Positions 16,410 to 25,104 of a DNA stretch of 64,000 nucleotides are shown one piece after another. The notes below the pieces were generated by a model. It was not told the origin of the DNA and searched no databases. It saw only the letters and a list, made by a program, of their open reading frames with translations. This DNA is from Paracoccus saliphilus (GTDB taxonomy: Bacteria > Pseudomonadota > Alphaproteobacteria > Rhodobacterales > Rhodobacteraceae). The stretch covers positions 97,537 through 161,536 of the forward strand of contig QKYL01000146.1 in assembly GCA_003255745.1 (NCBI GenBank). The letters run 5' to 3'. How positions within the stretch are numbered: the stretch's first letter is position 1; each line of letters opens with the position of its first letter. The translations under genes were made by a program, and so were the position numbers.

Positions 16410-17189
16410 ATGACTCCGTTTGATATGCCCGATGACCTTTCTGCTGTGCTGCCTGATCTGGCGGCGTTGATCCTGATGTTTGTCAGCTGGCTGGGCATCG
16501 GCCGGCTGACCGAACGTCCACCGGCGGGCCGACCTTCGGTTTCGGTGCTGATGACGCGCTTTCGCCGGGAATGGATGCGCCAGATGGTGTCGCGCGACCC
16601 GCGCATCTTTGACGGCAACATCCTGTCCAGCCTGCGCGAGGGAACGGCCTTCTTCGCCTCGGCCTGCATGATCGCGACGGGTGGCTTGCTGGCGCTGATC
16701 GGCAATGCCGAGCGGCTGCGCGGCATCGTCGCCGACCTGGAGCTGAACCCGGCCGATCAGACCGCATGGGAACTGCGCCTGCTGGTGACGATGTTCTTCG
16801 TCGTGAACGCATTCCTGAAATTCGTGTGGGCGCACCGGCTGTTCGGGTATTGCGCGGTGATGATGGCCTCGGTCCCCAACGATCCCCGGGACCCGGCCGC
16901 GCTGCCGCGCGCCATGCAGGCGGCCGACCTGAACATCACCGCCGCCCGCAGCTTCAATGCCGGACTGCGCAGCGTCTATTTCGCGCTCGGCTCTCTTGGT
17001 TGGCTGGGCGGTCCCTGGACGCTGATGGCCGGGACGCTGATCGTGCTGTGGGTGACCTGGCGGCGAGAGTTCAACTCGACCTCGCGCCGGGTCATCCTGC
17101 GGTCGCTGCCGCCCCCTGCGCTGCCCGCAGCCGTTCCTTCCGGTCCCGGCGGATCGACAGGGTCAGAACCACCGCCCCCGCAACCGTAA
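16410..17189 (+). CDS. DUF599 family membrane protein
   Basis: A 259-residue integral membrane protein of a family of unknown function. Four hydrophobic helices are visible (about 15-31, 79-96, 125-140 and 195-215). The soluble segment RREWMRQMVSRDPRIFDGNIL and the later NAFLKFVWAHRLFGYCAVMM match my memory of the DUF599 pattern. The C-terminal tail is proline-rich. The last 98 bp overlap, tail to tail, the coding region of the converging MFS gene, so the proline-rich tail may be an accident of that overlap. Confidence 0.75.
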   Translation: MTPFDMPDDLSAVLPDLAALILMFVSWLGIGRLTERPPAGRPSVSVLMTRFRREWMRQMVSRDPRIFDGNILSSLREGTAFFASACMIATGGLLALIGNAERLRGIVADLELNPADQTAWELRLLVTMFFVVNAFLKFVWAHRLFGYCAVMMASVPNDPRDPAALPRAMQAADLNITAARSFNAGLRSVYFALGSLGWLGGPWTLMAGTLIVLWVTWRREFNSTSRRVILRSLPPPALPAAVPSGPGGSTGSEPPPPQP

Positions 17190-18300
17190 GCCCGACGCCC
17201 ACCAGGCCGGGGGCGCGCCAGCCCCAGCCCGCCGCCAGCGCCAGTCCCGCCAGGAACGGCCCCAGGGCATTGGCCGCGTTGAAGGCCGCGTGGTTCATCG
17301 CGGCTGCCATGTTCTGCGCCGGCCCCGCCACGTCCATCAGCCGGGTCTGCAGCGGGATGACCAGCCCCGCACCGGCGGCGATCAGAAAGGACGACAGCAC
17401 CATCAGCGGCCAGTTACCCACGACCAGCGCGGCAAAGCCCTGCGTCACGGCCATGGCGAACAGCGACAGATAGGCGGCCCGGTCGATTCCCATCATCTCG
17501 GTCAGGCGGCCTGCCCCCCAAGTCCCAAGCGTACCGCCCACGCCAAAGACCGCCAGAGTCAGCGGCACGGCATAGGCCGGGGCCTGGGTCGTGGCCAAGA
17601 TCGCCGCGGTCAGAAAAGCATAGACCGCGAAAAGGCCACCAAAGCCTATCGCGCCCACGGCCAGCACCCACAGCACGCGCGGGTTCCTCAGCGCCTGAAG
17701 TTCGTCCCACGGGCGCGCGTCGCGATTGCCCCCGACGCGCGGCGCGACCCGCAGGATCGCCCAGGCCGAGATCAGCGCCAGGAGGCCCGGCAGCGCAAAG
17801 CCCCACCGCCAGCCGATGCTCTGCCCCATCCAGCCCGCCAGCGGGACCCCGATGATATTTGCAACGGTCAGCCCCAGCAGCACCCGCGCAGCCCCCCGCG
17901 CCCGCTGACCCGCAGGCAGGGCGTCTGCGGCGTAAAGCATCGCCACCCCCAGAAATCCACCATGCGGCAGTCCGGCCAGGAACCGCATGCCCGTCAAAGT
18001 GGCCAATCCCGGCATGACGGCAGCAGCCAGGTTCACGACGCCGTAAAAGGCCATCAGCGCCGCCAGATAGCGCCGCCGGGGCAGCCGCGCCCCCATGATC
18101 GACGTCAGCGGCGCGCCCACCACCACGCCAAGCGCATAGGCGCTGATGACGTGCCCGGCCTGGGGTTCCGTCAGCATCAGGTCGGCCGCGAAATAGGGCA
18201 ACAGGCCCATTGCGGCGAATTCGGATGTGCCGATGGCGAAGGCGCCAAGGGCAAGCGCAAGGATCGCGGCCCTGAAATCTTGGGTCTGGGTCATCAACAT
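17092..18300 (-). CDS. MFS drug/arabinose-type exporter (DHA1 family, AraJ-like)
   Basis: A 12-helix major facilitator transporter of 402 residues, probably a proton-driven exporter of small molecules. The helix 1 segment AFAIGTSEFAAMGLLP is the hallmark of the AraJ/YdhP/PbuE subgroup, and RFLAGLPHGGFLGVAMLYAA matches helix 4. The signature between helices 2 and 3 (GARLPRRRYL) is present. The ATG at 18300 or 18294 could serve. Substrate unknown. The coding end overlaps the DUF599 gene by 98 bp on the other strand. Confidence 0.85.
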   Translation of the reverse strand: MLMTQTQDFRAAILALALGAFAIGTSEFAAMGLLPYFAADLMLTEPQAGHVISAYALGVVVGAPLTSIMGARLPRRRYLAALMAFYGVVNLAAAVMPGLATLTGMRFLAGLPHGGFLGVAMLYAADALPAGQRARGAARVLLGLTVANIIGVPLAGWMGQSIGWRWGFALPGLLALISAWAILRVAPRVGGNRDARPWDELQALRNPRVLWVLAVGAIGFGGLFAVYAFLTAAILATTQAPAYAVPLTLAVFGVGGTLGTWGAGRLTEMMGIDRAAYLSLFAMAVTQGFAALVVGNWPLMVLSSFLIAAGAGLVIPLQTRLMDVAGPAQNMAAAMNHAAFNAANALGPFLAGLALAAGWGWRAPGLVGVGLTVAGAVVLTLSIRRDRKERLRAAQGAAATAG

Positions 18301-18395
18301 GCCTGCGCTGAAGGGTCAGCCCCCCTCACATCAGCTTGCGTATCCCTTGGCAAGCGTTGCGGGCGAAAGGCAGGGTTGCACGACGTGCAAAGCGG

Positions 18396-18794
18396 CTAGA
18401 TCAACCCGCGCTTGACCGCGATCCATAACGCGATGCCTGCCAGAACAAGAAGCCCAAGCGCAAGCGCGGCGGCAATGCTGACAGCCCTGCCCTGCCAACG
18501 CGACAGCGCTCCCAAGGGACGCAGATGGGCCACCAGCGCGGCGTGGTCGCGGCTGAGCCGCCGCAGGGGCAGCTGCCGCGCGACCTTGGGCTGGGCGGAC
18601 AGACGGCCCGCCTTGGCCAGACGCGCCGCACCGGCGCGCAGGCGCAGCGGCAAGGCCCCGCCGCGCCGGTCCAGCATCAGGTGCAGCGGCGGACGTTCTC
18701 CGCGCGGCGCGCCGCCAAAGCGCGACGCCATCAGCTGGGCCACCTCGTCAGCCATACGGGGGATGTCTTCGAAGCTTTGGGCCTTGCGGGTCAT
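18396..18794 (-). CDS. Hypothetical protein with C-terminal membrane anchor
   Basis: A 132-residue protein with no recognised family. The first 100 residues are basic and soluble (Arg/Ala/Leu-rich, with FEDIPRMADEVAQLMASRFG at the start). A single hydrophobic helix (about 108-127, ending IALWIAVKRGLI) would anchor it in the inner membrane with the bulk in the cytoplasm. It is divergent from an alpha/beta hydrolase, 54 bp away. No clear ribosome site supports the ATG at 18794. Confidence 0.55.
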   Translation of the reverse strand: MTRKAQSFEDIPRMADEVAQLMASRFGGAPRGERPPLHLMLDRRGGALPLRLRAGAARLAKAGRLSAQPKVARQLPLRRLSRDHAALVAHLRPLGALSRWQGRAVSIAAALALGLLVLAGIALWIAVKRGLI

Positions 18795-18848
18795 GGGTGA
18801 AGGATAGGGGGGATGGTCCCTTTGCGCCAGCCGCCGTAAGCTGGCGTC

Positions 18849-19631
18849 ATGGAGCTTAATCACACGATCATCGGCCCGGATCAGGGCCTGCCCATTCTTC
18901 TGGTCCACGGCCTTTACGGTCAGGGCCGCAACCTGGGTGCACAGGCCCGGCGGCTTGCCGAAACCCGGCCGGTCGCCACGGTCGACCTGCGCAATCATGG
19001 CGACAGCCCCCATGACGCGGATGCCAGCTATCCGGCCCTTGCCGCCGATCTGGAGCAGGTGATCCGGGACCTGGGCGGACGGGTGGACCTGGTCGGCCAT
19101 TCCATGGGCGGCAAGGCTGCGATGGTGCTTGCGCTGACCCATCCGGCGCTGGTGCGGCGATTGGGGATAATGGACATCGCGCCCGTGGCCTATGACCATG
19201 ACCAGACCCGTTATGTCGACGCAATGGCAGGGTTGGACCTGCAGGGCATCACTCGGCGCAGCCAAGCCGACCGGCAGATGGCGGCGCAGGTGGACGATCC
19301 GCGCATCCGCGCCTTTCTGCTGCAGAACCTGGACCTGAAGGCCGATCCGCCGTCATGGAAGCTAAACCTGCCCGCGCTGCGCGCCGCAATGCCGCAGATC
19401 GTGGGCTGGCCCGAGGGGCTGCCAGCGGGCAACTTTCAGGGCAAGGTCATGGCGCTGCGCGGCGAACTGTCCGATTACGTGACCGCCGAGGGCGAAGGCG
19501 CGCTGCGCCACTATTTTCCGCAGGCCAAGGTGGTAACCCTGAAGGGCACCGGCCACTGGCTGCATGCCGAGGAGCCCGAGGCCGTCGCCGAAACGCTGGC
19601 GGCGTTCCTGGGTGATGGCCAGGGCGACTAG
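18849..19631 (+). CDS. Alpha/beta hydrolase (YbfF-like esterase)
   Basis: A cytoplasmic serine hydrolase of 260 residues. The oxyanion region is LLVHGLYGQGRNLG (17-30), the acid loop follows VATVDLRNHGDSPHD, the nucleophile elbow is LVGHSMGGKAAM (Ser near 83), and the histidine is in LKGTGHWLHAEEP near the C-terminus. This set matches the YbfF group, which cleaves short acyl esters and acyl-CoA in vitro. Its end overlaps the converging lipoprotein gene by 4 bp. Natural substrate unknown. Confidence 0.88.
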   Translation: MELNHTIIGPDQGLPILLVHGLYGQGRNLGAQARRLAETRPVATVDLRNHGDSPHDADASYPALAADLEQVIRDLGGRVDLVGHSMGGKAAMVLALTHPALVRRLGIMDIAPVAYDHDQTRYVDAMAGLDLQGITRRSQADRQMAAQVDDPRIRAFLLQNLDLKADPPSWKLNLPALRAAMPQIVGWPEGLPAGNFQGKVMALRGELSDYVTAEGEGALRHYFPQAKVVTLKGTGHWLHAEEPEAVAETLAAFLGDGQGD

Positions 19632-19954
19632 CCCGGCTGCGGCGGGTCGGGGCAGCGCAGGTCGGCCCGCACAACGGCGGAACCCGGTCCGCCCTCGCTT
19701 CGCAGGCTGTTTGGGATGATTGTGCAGCCGGTGACCTGCCTGATGGCGCGCAACATCCGCCCAGGCACCTGCCCCCGTTCCGCGCGGGTGGCATAGCTGA
19801 GGCGGATCACCTGCACCTCGGTGTCGGCGCGAAAGACGGCAAAGCGCATGCCGTCCACGGTCACGTCGCGGCGCACGGCGCCCAGCATGTCGCGCGAGGG
19901 AGAGGCGCAGCCCATCAGCAGCGCGACGATAAGGAAGGAGGTCATGCGTCCCAT
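19628..19954 (-). CDS. Small putative lipoprotein, unknown function
   Basis: A 108-residue protein with a lipoprotein signal: a short hydrophobic stretch (SFLIVALLMG) and a lipobox ending at Cys16 (LLMGC), so export and acylation are likely. Two more cysteines in the mature part (TGCTII and LRCPDPP) could form a disulfide. The rest, with GMRFAVFRADTEVQVIRLSYATRAERG, is not recognised. It lies upstream of zapA on the same strand, 36 bp from the zapA end. The second Met (19945) is an alternative start. Confidence 0.65.
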   Translation of the reverse strand: MGRMTSFLIVALLMGCASPSRDMLGAVRRDVTVDGMRFAVFRADTEVQVIRLSYATRAERGQVPGRMLRAIRQVTGCTIIPNSLRSEGGPGSAVVRADLRCPDPPQPG

Positions 19955-19989
19955 GACCCCATCCTGCGCCCCGAGTCCTGAAGAAAGGG

Positions 19990-20352
19990 TTAACCGGCCT
20001 GCTGTTCCTCCAGCCGGTCTGCCAGCGATTCGGCGCGCGCGGCCAGTTCGGCCATCGCCTCCTTCAGATCGGCGGGAATAACGGGCACCTCCACGCGGGG
20101 CGGGTTCTGCTGAAGCCGGGCAACGTGGCGCTCGGCCCGTTCCGCCCGCTCCTCCAGCGTGGCAAAGCGGTCGGCCAGCATCAGACCCGCCAGCAGCAGC
20201 AGCCGCGCCTCGGGCACCCGGCCCGCCTGCTCCAGGATCTGCCGGGCCTCACCGTCCAGGATCTGGGCCGCGCGCTGCAGCAGGCGCTCCTCGCCATCCG
20301 CGGCGCCGACGCGGTAGTCCTTGTGCCCGATGGTGAATTCGACCTCGGCCAT
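19990..20352 (-). CDS. zapA: Cell division protein ZapA
   Basis: Binds FtsZ and bundles its filaments at mid-cell. The 120-residue product starts with the typical beta-strand head AEVEFTIGHKDYRVGAADGEE, followed by LLQRAAQILDGEARQI and a long coiled coil (about 60-118) that dimerises. Length agrees with ZapA. It begins one base after the stop of the upstream coiled-coil gene, so the two are almost certainly co-translated. Family assignment rests on the head motif and coiled coil. Confidence 0.8.
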   Translation of the reverse strand: MAEVEFTIGHKDYRVGAADGEERLLQRAAQILDGEARQILEQAGRVPEARLLLLAGLMLADRFATLEERAERAERHVARLQQNPPRVEVPVIPADLKEAMAELAARAESLADRLEEQQAG

Positions 20353-20353
20353 T

Positions 20354-20944
20354 TCAGAACCCTCCGCTGCGTGTCTGCTGTCCGCCGTCGTCGCCCTCGG
20401 GCAGTCCGCTCGCGTCGCCGCCGATCTCGGCGGGAACCTCGGCCGGCTCTGGATCGGACACAGGCTGTTCCGCCAGCGGTGCATCCTCGGCCAGAAGCCG
20501 CTCCAGTTCAGCCATGATTTCACTCATCTGCGCCATCTCGGCGGCGCGGGCGGCACGCAGGGCCTGGATCTCGGCCTCCAGCGCGTCGCGCACCTCGTCC
20601 ACGCCGACACCACCGGTGGCCTGCGCCTCGATCAGGTTGCGATTCGCGGCAACAAGATCCTCATTTGCGGCGGCCAGGCGGGCAGCCTGTTCCGACGCCG
20701 CCTCGATCCGCGCCTGCAGATCGGCCAGGTCCGCCCCCTGCTCGGGCCGCGCCGCGTCCTGGCGGGCCATGTCCAGATCGCGGCTGAGGCGGGCATTCTG
20801 CGCCTCAGCCTCCTGCAACTGCAGCGTCAGCGCCTCGATCTGCCGCGGGTCAGCGGCGGCGGGACGCGGGGTGGCATCCAGCAGCAGGTCCAGGCGGTCC
20901 AGCGCGGCACTGAGCCGGCGTTCGCTGGCGGTGATATCGCTCAT
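20354..20944 (-). CDS. Coiled-coil protein of unknown function paired with zapA
   Basis: A 196-residue acidic protein. Residues about 8-150 are heptad-rich, Ala/Leu/Glu/Gln-rich coiled coil (for example IEALTLQLQEAEAQNARL), with a polar, Gly/Pro/Glu-rich tail. No enzyme motif and no signal peptide. Start MSDITASERRL at 20944 is preferred to the longer frame because it matches the style of such proteins. Its stop is one base from the zapA start. A structural role at the division site is inferred only from this pairing. Confidence 0.65.
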   Translation of the reverse strand: MSDITASERRLSAALDRLDLLLDATPRPAAADPRQIEALTLQLQEAEAQNARLSRDLDMARQDAARPEQGADLADLQARIEAASEQAARLAAANEDLVAANRNLIEAQATGGVGVDEVRDALEAEIQALRAARAAEMAQMSEIMAELERLLAEDAPLAEQPVSDPEPAEVPAEIGGDASGLPEGDDGGQQTRSGGF

Positions 20945-21006
20945 CGGCGTCGGTCCTCCGGTGACATTCCTCGGGTTTTCGCACTGCGGCACCCATAAGA
21001 CAAGAA

Positions 21007-21026
21007 CGGGCGGGACAACCCGCCCG
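21007..21026 (-). terminator. Terminator after the BCCT transporter gene
   Basis: Stem cgggcggg/cccgcccg (21007-21014, 21019-21026) with a 4-nt loop. Read on the minus strand it is followed by ttcttgtctt, a T-rich tail. Confidence 0.7.
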
Positions 21027-21049
21027 CCCGGTCGTTCATGGAGGGGCCG

Positions 21050-22822
21050 TCAGGCAAGTTCCCGCCGCTCGTTGATCAACCCCTTGACCAGCGCATAGCA
21101 GGCGCCCAGCAGCACGATGGTGAAGGGGAAGCCGGTCGACACCGCCATCGCCTGCAACGCCGCAAGACCACCGCCCAGCAGCAGCGCGATCGCCACCAGC
21201 CCTTCGACGCTGACCCAGAAGATCCGCTGCGGGACGGGCGCGTTCACCTTGCCACCCGCAGCGATCGTGTCGATGACCAGCGAACCCGAATCCGACGAGG
21301 TCACGAAGAACACGATCACCAGGATGATGCCGACCAAACTGGTGATGGCCGTCAGCGGCAATTGGCCCAGCATCTCGAACAGCTTCAGCTCCAGCGGTGC
21401 ATCGGTAATCCCGGCAAAGCCGCTCAGGGTCAGGTCGATGGCCGTGCCGCCCAGGGCGGTCATCCACAGGATCGAGATCAGCGACGGCACGATCAGCACC
21501 GCGATCAGGAACTGGCGTACCGTGCGCCCGCGCGACACGCGGGCAATGAACATGCCGACAAAGGGCGACCAGCTGATCCACCAGGCCCAGTAGAAGGCCG
21601 TCCAGCCCTGCCGGAAGTTGTCGTCGTCGCGCCCGAAGGGGTTCGACAACGGGATCAGGTCGGTTGCATAAGCACCCAGGTTGGCGAAGAACCCTGTCAG
21701 GATGGTCCAGGTCGGTCCGACCATGATCACGAAGGCCAACAGGATCACGGCCAGGATCATGTTCAGCTCGGACAGGCGCTTGACGCCCTTCTCGACGCCC
21801 AGCACCACCGAAGCGCCCGCCACGATGGTGATCAGCACGATCAGGATCACCTTGGTCAAGCTGGTGTTTTCAAAACCGAACAGAAAGGCCAGACCCGCCG
21901 TCGCCTGCTCGGCCCCCAGGCCAAGCGAGGTCGCCAGGCCGAAGGTCGTGGCCAGCACCGCCAGGATGTCGATGACATGCCCCGGCCAGCCCCAGATCCG
22001 CTCGCCGAAGATGGGGTAAAAGACGGAACGCAGCGTCAGCGGCAGGCCCTTGTTATAGGCGAACAGCCCAAGCGCCAGCGCCACAACGGCATAGATGGCC
22101 CAAGGGTGCAGGCCCCAGTGGAAGATCGTGGCCGCCATCCCCAGGCGGCGCGCGGCCTCGGGGTCGCCGACGGCGGCACCAAGCGGCGCCCAGTCGGTGC
22201 GAACCCCGTCCTGGATCACCTGACCGCCAAGCGCGGCCTCGAAATGGCCCAAGGGCTCGCTGACGCCATAGAACATCAGTCCGATACCCATGCCTGCCGC
22301 AAACAGCATCGCGAACCAGCCCGTCAGGCTGAAGTCAGGGCTGGCTTCGGGACCGCCAAGGCGGACCGATCCAAGCGGCGATACGATCAGCGCCAGGCAC
22401 AGCAGCACGAAGATGTTTCCGGCCAGCATGAAGAACCAGTCCAAGTTGCCGGTCAGCGCGTCGCGCAGAGCCCCAAAGATCGGCTCGAGCTGGGTGGGAA
22501 ACAGCAAGGTCACCACGGTGAAGGCCACGACGGACAGGGCCGAGACGCCGAACACCGGGTTGTGCACGTCAAAGGCGAAAGGCGCGTTGCCTTCGATATT
22601 GTCCTGACCGATCGTGTAGTCGGTCTCGATGATCTCGGTTGCGCCCTCCGGCACGGGCAGCGGCTCGACCCCGTTCTCTTCGGGCGGCGGCGGAGGCGGA
22701 GGTGCGGGCTTCTTTTCCCTGCGCGGCGGAAAGCGGCCGCTCAACGCATCTTGTTCGCGCAGGGGATCGCGCGGCGAGGGGGCACCCGGCTTGCCCGGGC
22801 CTTTCGGAGGCGTCTGTGACAT
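21050..22822 (-). CDS. BCCT family betaine/choline/carnitine transporter
   Basis: A 590-residue inner-membrane symporter that takes up trimethylammonium osmolytes such as glycine betaine or choline. About 12 membrane helices. The substrate helix motif GMGIGLMFYGVSEPLGHFE and the BCCT signature FYWAWWISWSPFVGMFIAR (near helix 8), followed by VSRGRTVRQF, are clear. The GMGIG form is common in sodium-coupled betaine carriers, but coupling ion is inference. The first 85 residues form an unusual hydrophilic extension with a run of seven prolines. It diverges from the potassium uptake genes, and both fit osmotic adaptation. Confidence 0.92.
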   Translation of the reverse strand: MSQTPPKGPGKPGAPSPRDPLREQDALSGRFPPRREKKPAPPPPPPPEENGVEPLPVPEGATEIIETDYTIGQDNIEGNAPFAFDVHNPVFGVSALSVVAFTVVTLLFPTQLEPIFGALRDALTGNLDWFFMLAGNIFVLLCLALIVSPLGSVRLGGPEASPDFSLTGWFAMLFAAGMGIGLMFYGVSEPLGHFEAALGGQVIQDGVRTDWAPLGAAVGDPEAARRLGMAATIFHWGLHPWAIYAVVALALGLFAYNKGLPLTLRSVFYPIFGERIWGWPGHVIDILAVLATTFGLATSLGLGAEQATAGLAFLFGFENTSLTKVILIVLITIVAGASVVLGVEKGVKRLSELNMILAVILLAFVIMVGPTWTILTGFFANLGAYATDLIPLSNPFGRDDDNFRQGWTAFYWAWWISWSPFVGMFIARVSRGRTVRQFLIAVLIVPSLISILWMTALGGTAIDLTLSGFAGITDAPLELKLFEMLGQLPLTAITSLVGIILVIVFFVTSSDSGSLVIDTIAAGGKVNAPVPQRIFWVSVEGLVAIALLLGGGLAALQAMAVSTGFPFTIVLLGACYALVKGLINERRELA

Positions 22823-23038
22823 CTGTCCCTTTCAGGTCTGCTCTTTCGCGGGCTTCAGGTCATGGAACCCCGACGGCTGCCCGCTATGCGCGACAGGTTT
22901 TCACATTATGTTCAAAATGACCACCTTCAGGCGACCTATCTCGCCAAAAGCCGACCTCTGTGCCGCAGGGTTCTGTCTTGACTTCAGACATGATGCAGAT
23001 GCAGCATCCGCGCGTTTTGCCAGGCACATGGGGCCCAG

Positions 23039-23695
23039 ATGGGACGAGTCAGTCGCAGTTTCGTGGTCATCGGGCTGGGCGCCTTCGGCAGCGTGGTGGC
23101 GACCGAACTGGCGCGATTCGGCAATCAGGTGCTGGGGGTCGACAAGGATCCGCGCCGCGTGTCCGCCCTGGCAGACCAGCTGCCCTCGGTGGTGATCCTT
23201 GACGCCGCCGACGAAGGGGCGCTGCGCGAGGCGGGCGTGGACCGTTATGACGTGGGTCTGGTTTCGATCGGCAACGATCTGGAAAGCAACGTGATCGCCG
23301 CCATGAACCTGCGGCTGATCGGGGTCGAGACGATCTGGGCCAAGGCGGAAAGCCGCACCCATCACCGCATCCTGTCCAAGATCGGTGCCGACCGCGTGAT
23401 CCTGCCGGGGCTGGAGATGGGGCGTCATGCCGCGCAGATGCTGAACAACCCGGCGGTTCAGGACTATGTCAGCCTGGGCAACGGCTATTCGGTGGTGAAC
23501 CTGATGATCCCGCTGCGCCTGTCGGGGCGGCTGCTGTCGCAGCTGCACATCAGTCCCGCAGTCGAGGTCCTGGGCATGATGCGCGGCACCGAATACCGCA
23601 GCACCCGCGACCACGACCCGGTCCTGCAGACGAACGACCGCCTGCTGCTGCTGGGCAAGCGGGTGGATCTGACCAGATTCGGCGACCAGCTTTGA
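23039..23695 (+). CDS. ktrA: TrkA/KtrA-type potassium channel regulatory subunit
   Basis: The cytoplasmic gating ring subunit of a KtrAB-like potassium uptake system. The 218-residue protein has a single RCK module: an N-terminal Rossmann domain with VVIGLGAFGSVVATELARFG (GxGxxG) and the acidic ribose-binding residue in VLGVDKD, then a TrkA-C domain (about 140-218) with SGRLLSQLHI and TNDRLLLLGKR. One module rather than the duplicated TrkA layout argues for KtrA. Its TGA overlaps a TTG start codon of the next gene. Confidence 0.88.
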   Translation: MGRVSRSFVVIGLGAFGSVVATELARFGNQVLGVDKDPRRVSALADQLPSVVILDAADEGALREAGVDRYDVGLVSIGNDLESNVIAAMNLRLIGVETIWAKAESRTHHRILSKIGADRVILPGLEMGRHAAQMLNNPAVQDYVSLGNGYSVVNLMIPLRLSGRLLSQLHISPAVEVLGMMRGTEYRSTRDHDPVLQTNDRLLLLGKRVDLTRFGDQL

Positions 23696-25059
23696 AACGC
23701 GTGGCGCGGCGCCGGTCCGGTCTGTCCCGGCGCGCCCTGATGCAATGGCTGGCGCGCACGCCACCGCCCGCGGTCCTGGCGACGGGCTACCTGGCGCTGA
23801 TCGTGCTGGGCGCGCTGCTGCTGATGCTGCCGCCGATGGCGCGCACGCCGGTCACGTTGCTGGATGCGCTGTTCACCTCGACCTCGGCGGTGACGGTGAC
23901 GGGGCTGGGGGTGATCGACACCGAACTGGTCCTGACCTTCTGGGGCCAGCTGGTGGTGGCAGTGCTGATCCAAATGGGTGGCCTTGGCCTGATGACCTTT
24001 GCGGTTCTTGTCTGGTCGGCGCTTGGGCGGCCGCTTGGCATTACCCAAGGCGTCTACCTGCGCGAGGATCTGAACCAGACGTCCTACATGCAGCTGACCC
24101 GCCTGGTGCGGACCATCTTCCGCGTGGTCGTCATCGCGGAACTCGCGGGCGCGATGCTGCTGTGCCTGTCCTTCATGCCGGCGCATGGTCTGGCCGCCGG
24201 ATTGTGGCACGCGATCTTTCACTCCATCTCGGCCTTCAACAACGCGGGCTTTTCGACGTTTTCGCCGGGCCTGACGATCTATGCGACCGATCCGATCGTG
24301 AACACGGTGATCCCCGCGCTCTTCATCACCGGCGGGATCGGCTATGTGGTCGTCTCGGACATCTACCGCCGCCCCTTCTGGCGGGGCTGGAGCTTGCACA
24401 CGCGGCTGATGATCATCGGGACGGCGGTCCTGATCGTGCTGGGGGTTGTTTTGACGGCCGTGCTGGAATGGAACAATCCCCGCACCCTGGGCCAGTACGA
24501 CAGCACCACGGCGCGGCTGGCGGTGGCGTGGTTTCAGGGCGTCACCACCCGCACGGCCGGGTTCAACACCACCGACATTTCAGGGCTGCACGATTCGACC
24601 TCGCTGTTCTACATGGCGCTGATGATCATCGGCGGCGGTCCGACCTCGACCGCCGGCGGGCTGAAGGTCACAACGGTGGTCGTCATGGTGCTGGCCACCA
24701 TCGCCTTTCTGCGCCGCCGGACCGAGATTTGGGCCTTTGGCCGGTCAATCCCGCTTGGCGACGTGCTCAAGGCGATGGCGCTGATCTCGATCGCCTCGGC
24801 GGTGATCTTTACCGCTGTCTTCGTGATGATGATCAGCCACGACGGCGACTTCATCGACATCACCTTCGAGGTCGCCTCGGCCTTCGGAACCACCGGCCTG
24901 ACCCGCGGCTACACGACCGAACTGACGGATTTCGGACGCGTCGTCATCATGGTGGTGATGTTCCTGGGCCGCGTCGGGCCGCTGACCTTGGGCTTTTTCC
25001 TGGCCACGCGGATGGTGCCCAGGGTGCGCTATCCGGCGGGTCAGGTCCATCTTGGCTGA
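23692..25059 (+). CDS. ktrB: TrkH/KtrB family potassium uptake membrane subunit
   Basis: The ion-conducting subunit, a fused tetramer of M1-P-M2 units. All four pore loops with the filter glycine are visible: TSTSAVTVTGLGV, FHSISAFNNAGFST, VTTRTAGFNTTDIS and EVASAFGTTGLTRG. Length (455 residues) fits KtrB. The frame starts with TTG at 23692, overlapping the ktrA stop (TTGA); GTG at 23701 and ATG at 23740 are alternatives, and none has a clear ribosome site, which suits translational coupling. Partner of the ktrA product. Ion selectivity for potassium is by family. Confidence 0.9.
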   Translation: MKRVARRRSGLSRRALMQWLARTPPPAVLATGYLALIVLGALLLMLPPMARTPVTLLDALFTSTSAVTVTGLGVIDTELVLTFWGQLVVAVLIQMGGLGLMTFAVLVWSALGRPLGITQGVYLREDLNQTSYMQLTRLVRTIFRVVVIAELAGAMLLCLSFMPAHGLAAGLWHAIFHSISAFNNAGFSTFSPGLTIYATDPIVNTVIPALFITGGIGYVVVSDIYRRPFWRGWSLHTRLMIIGTAVLIVLGVVLTAVLEWNNPRTLGQYDSTTARLAVAWFQGVTTRTAGFNTTDISGLHDSTSLFYMALMIIGGGPTSTAGGLKVTTVVVMVLATIAFLRRRTEIWAFGRSIPLGDVLKAMALISIASAVIFTAVFVMMISHDGDFIDITFEVASAFGTTGLTRGYTTELTDFGRVVIMVVMFLGRVGPLTLGFFLATRMVPRVRYPAGQVHLG

Positions 25060-25104
25060 TCCTGTCGTCCCGCCTATAAGGCGCCCACACAGGAAGGACC
25101 CCTC

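Noticed and set aside
21038..22819. 593-codon plus-strand open frame opposite the BCCT gene
   Set aside because: His/Gln/Arg-rich antisense shadow of the transporter gene.
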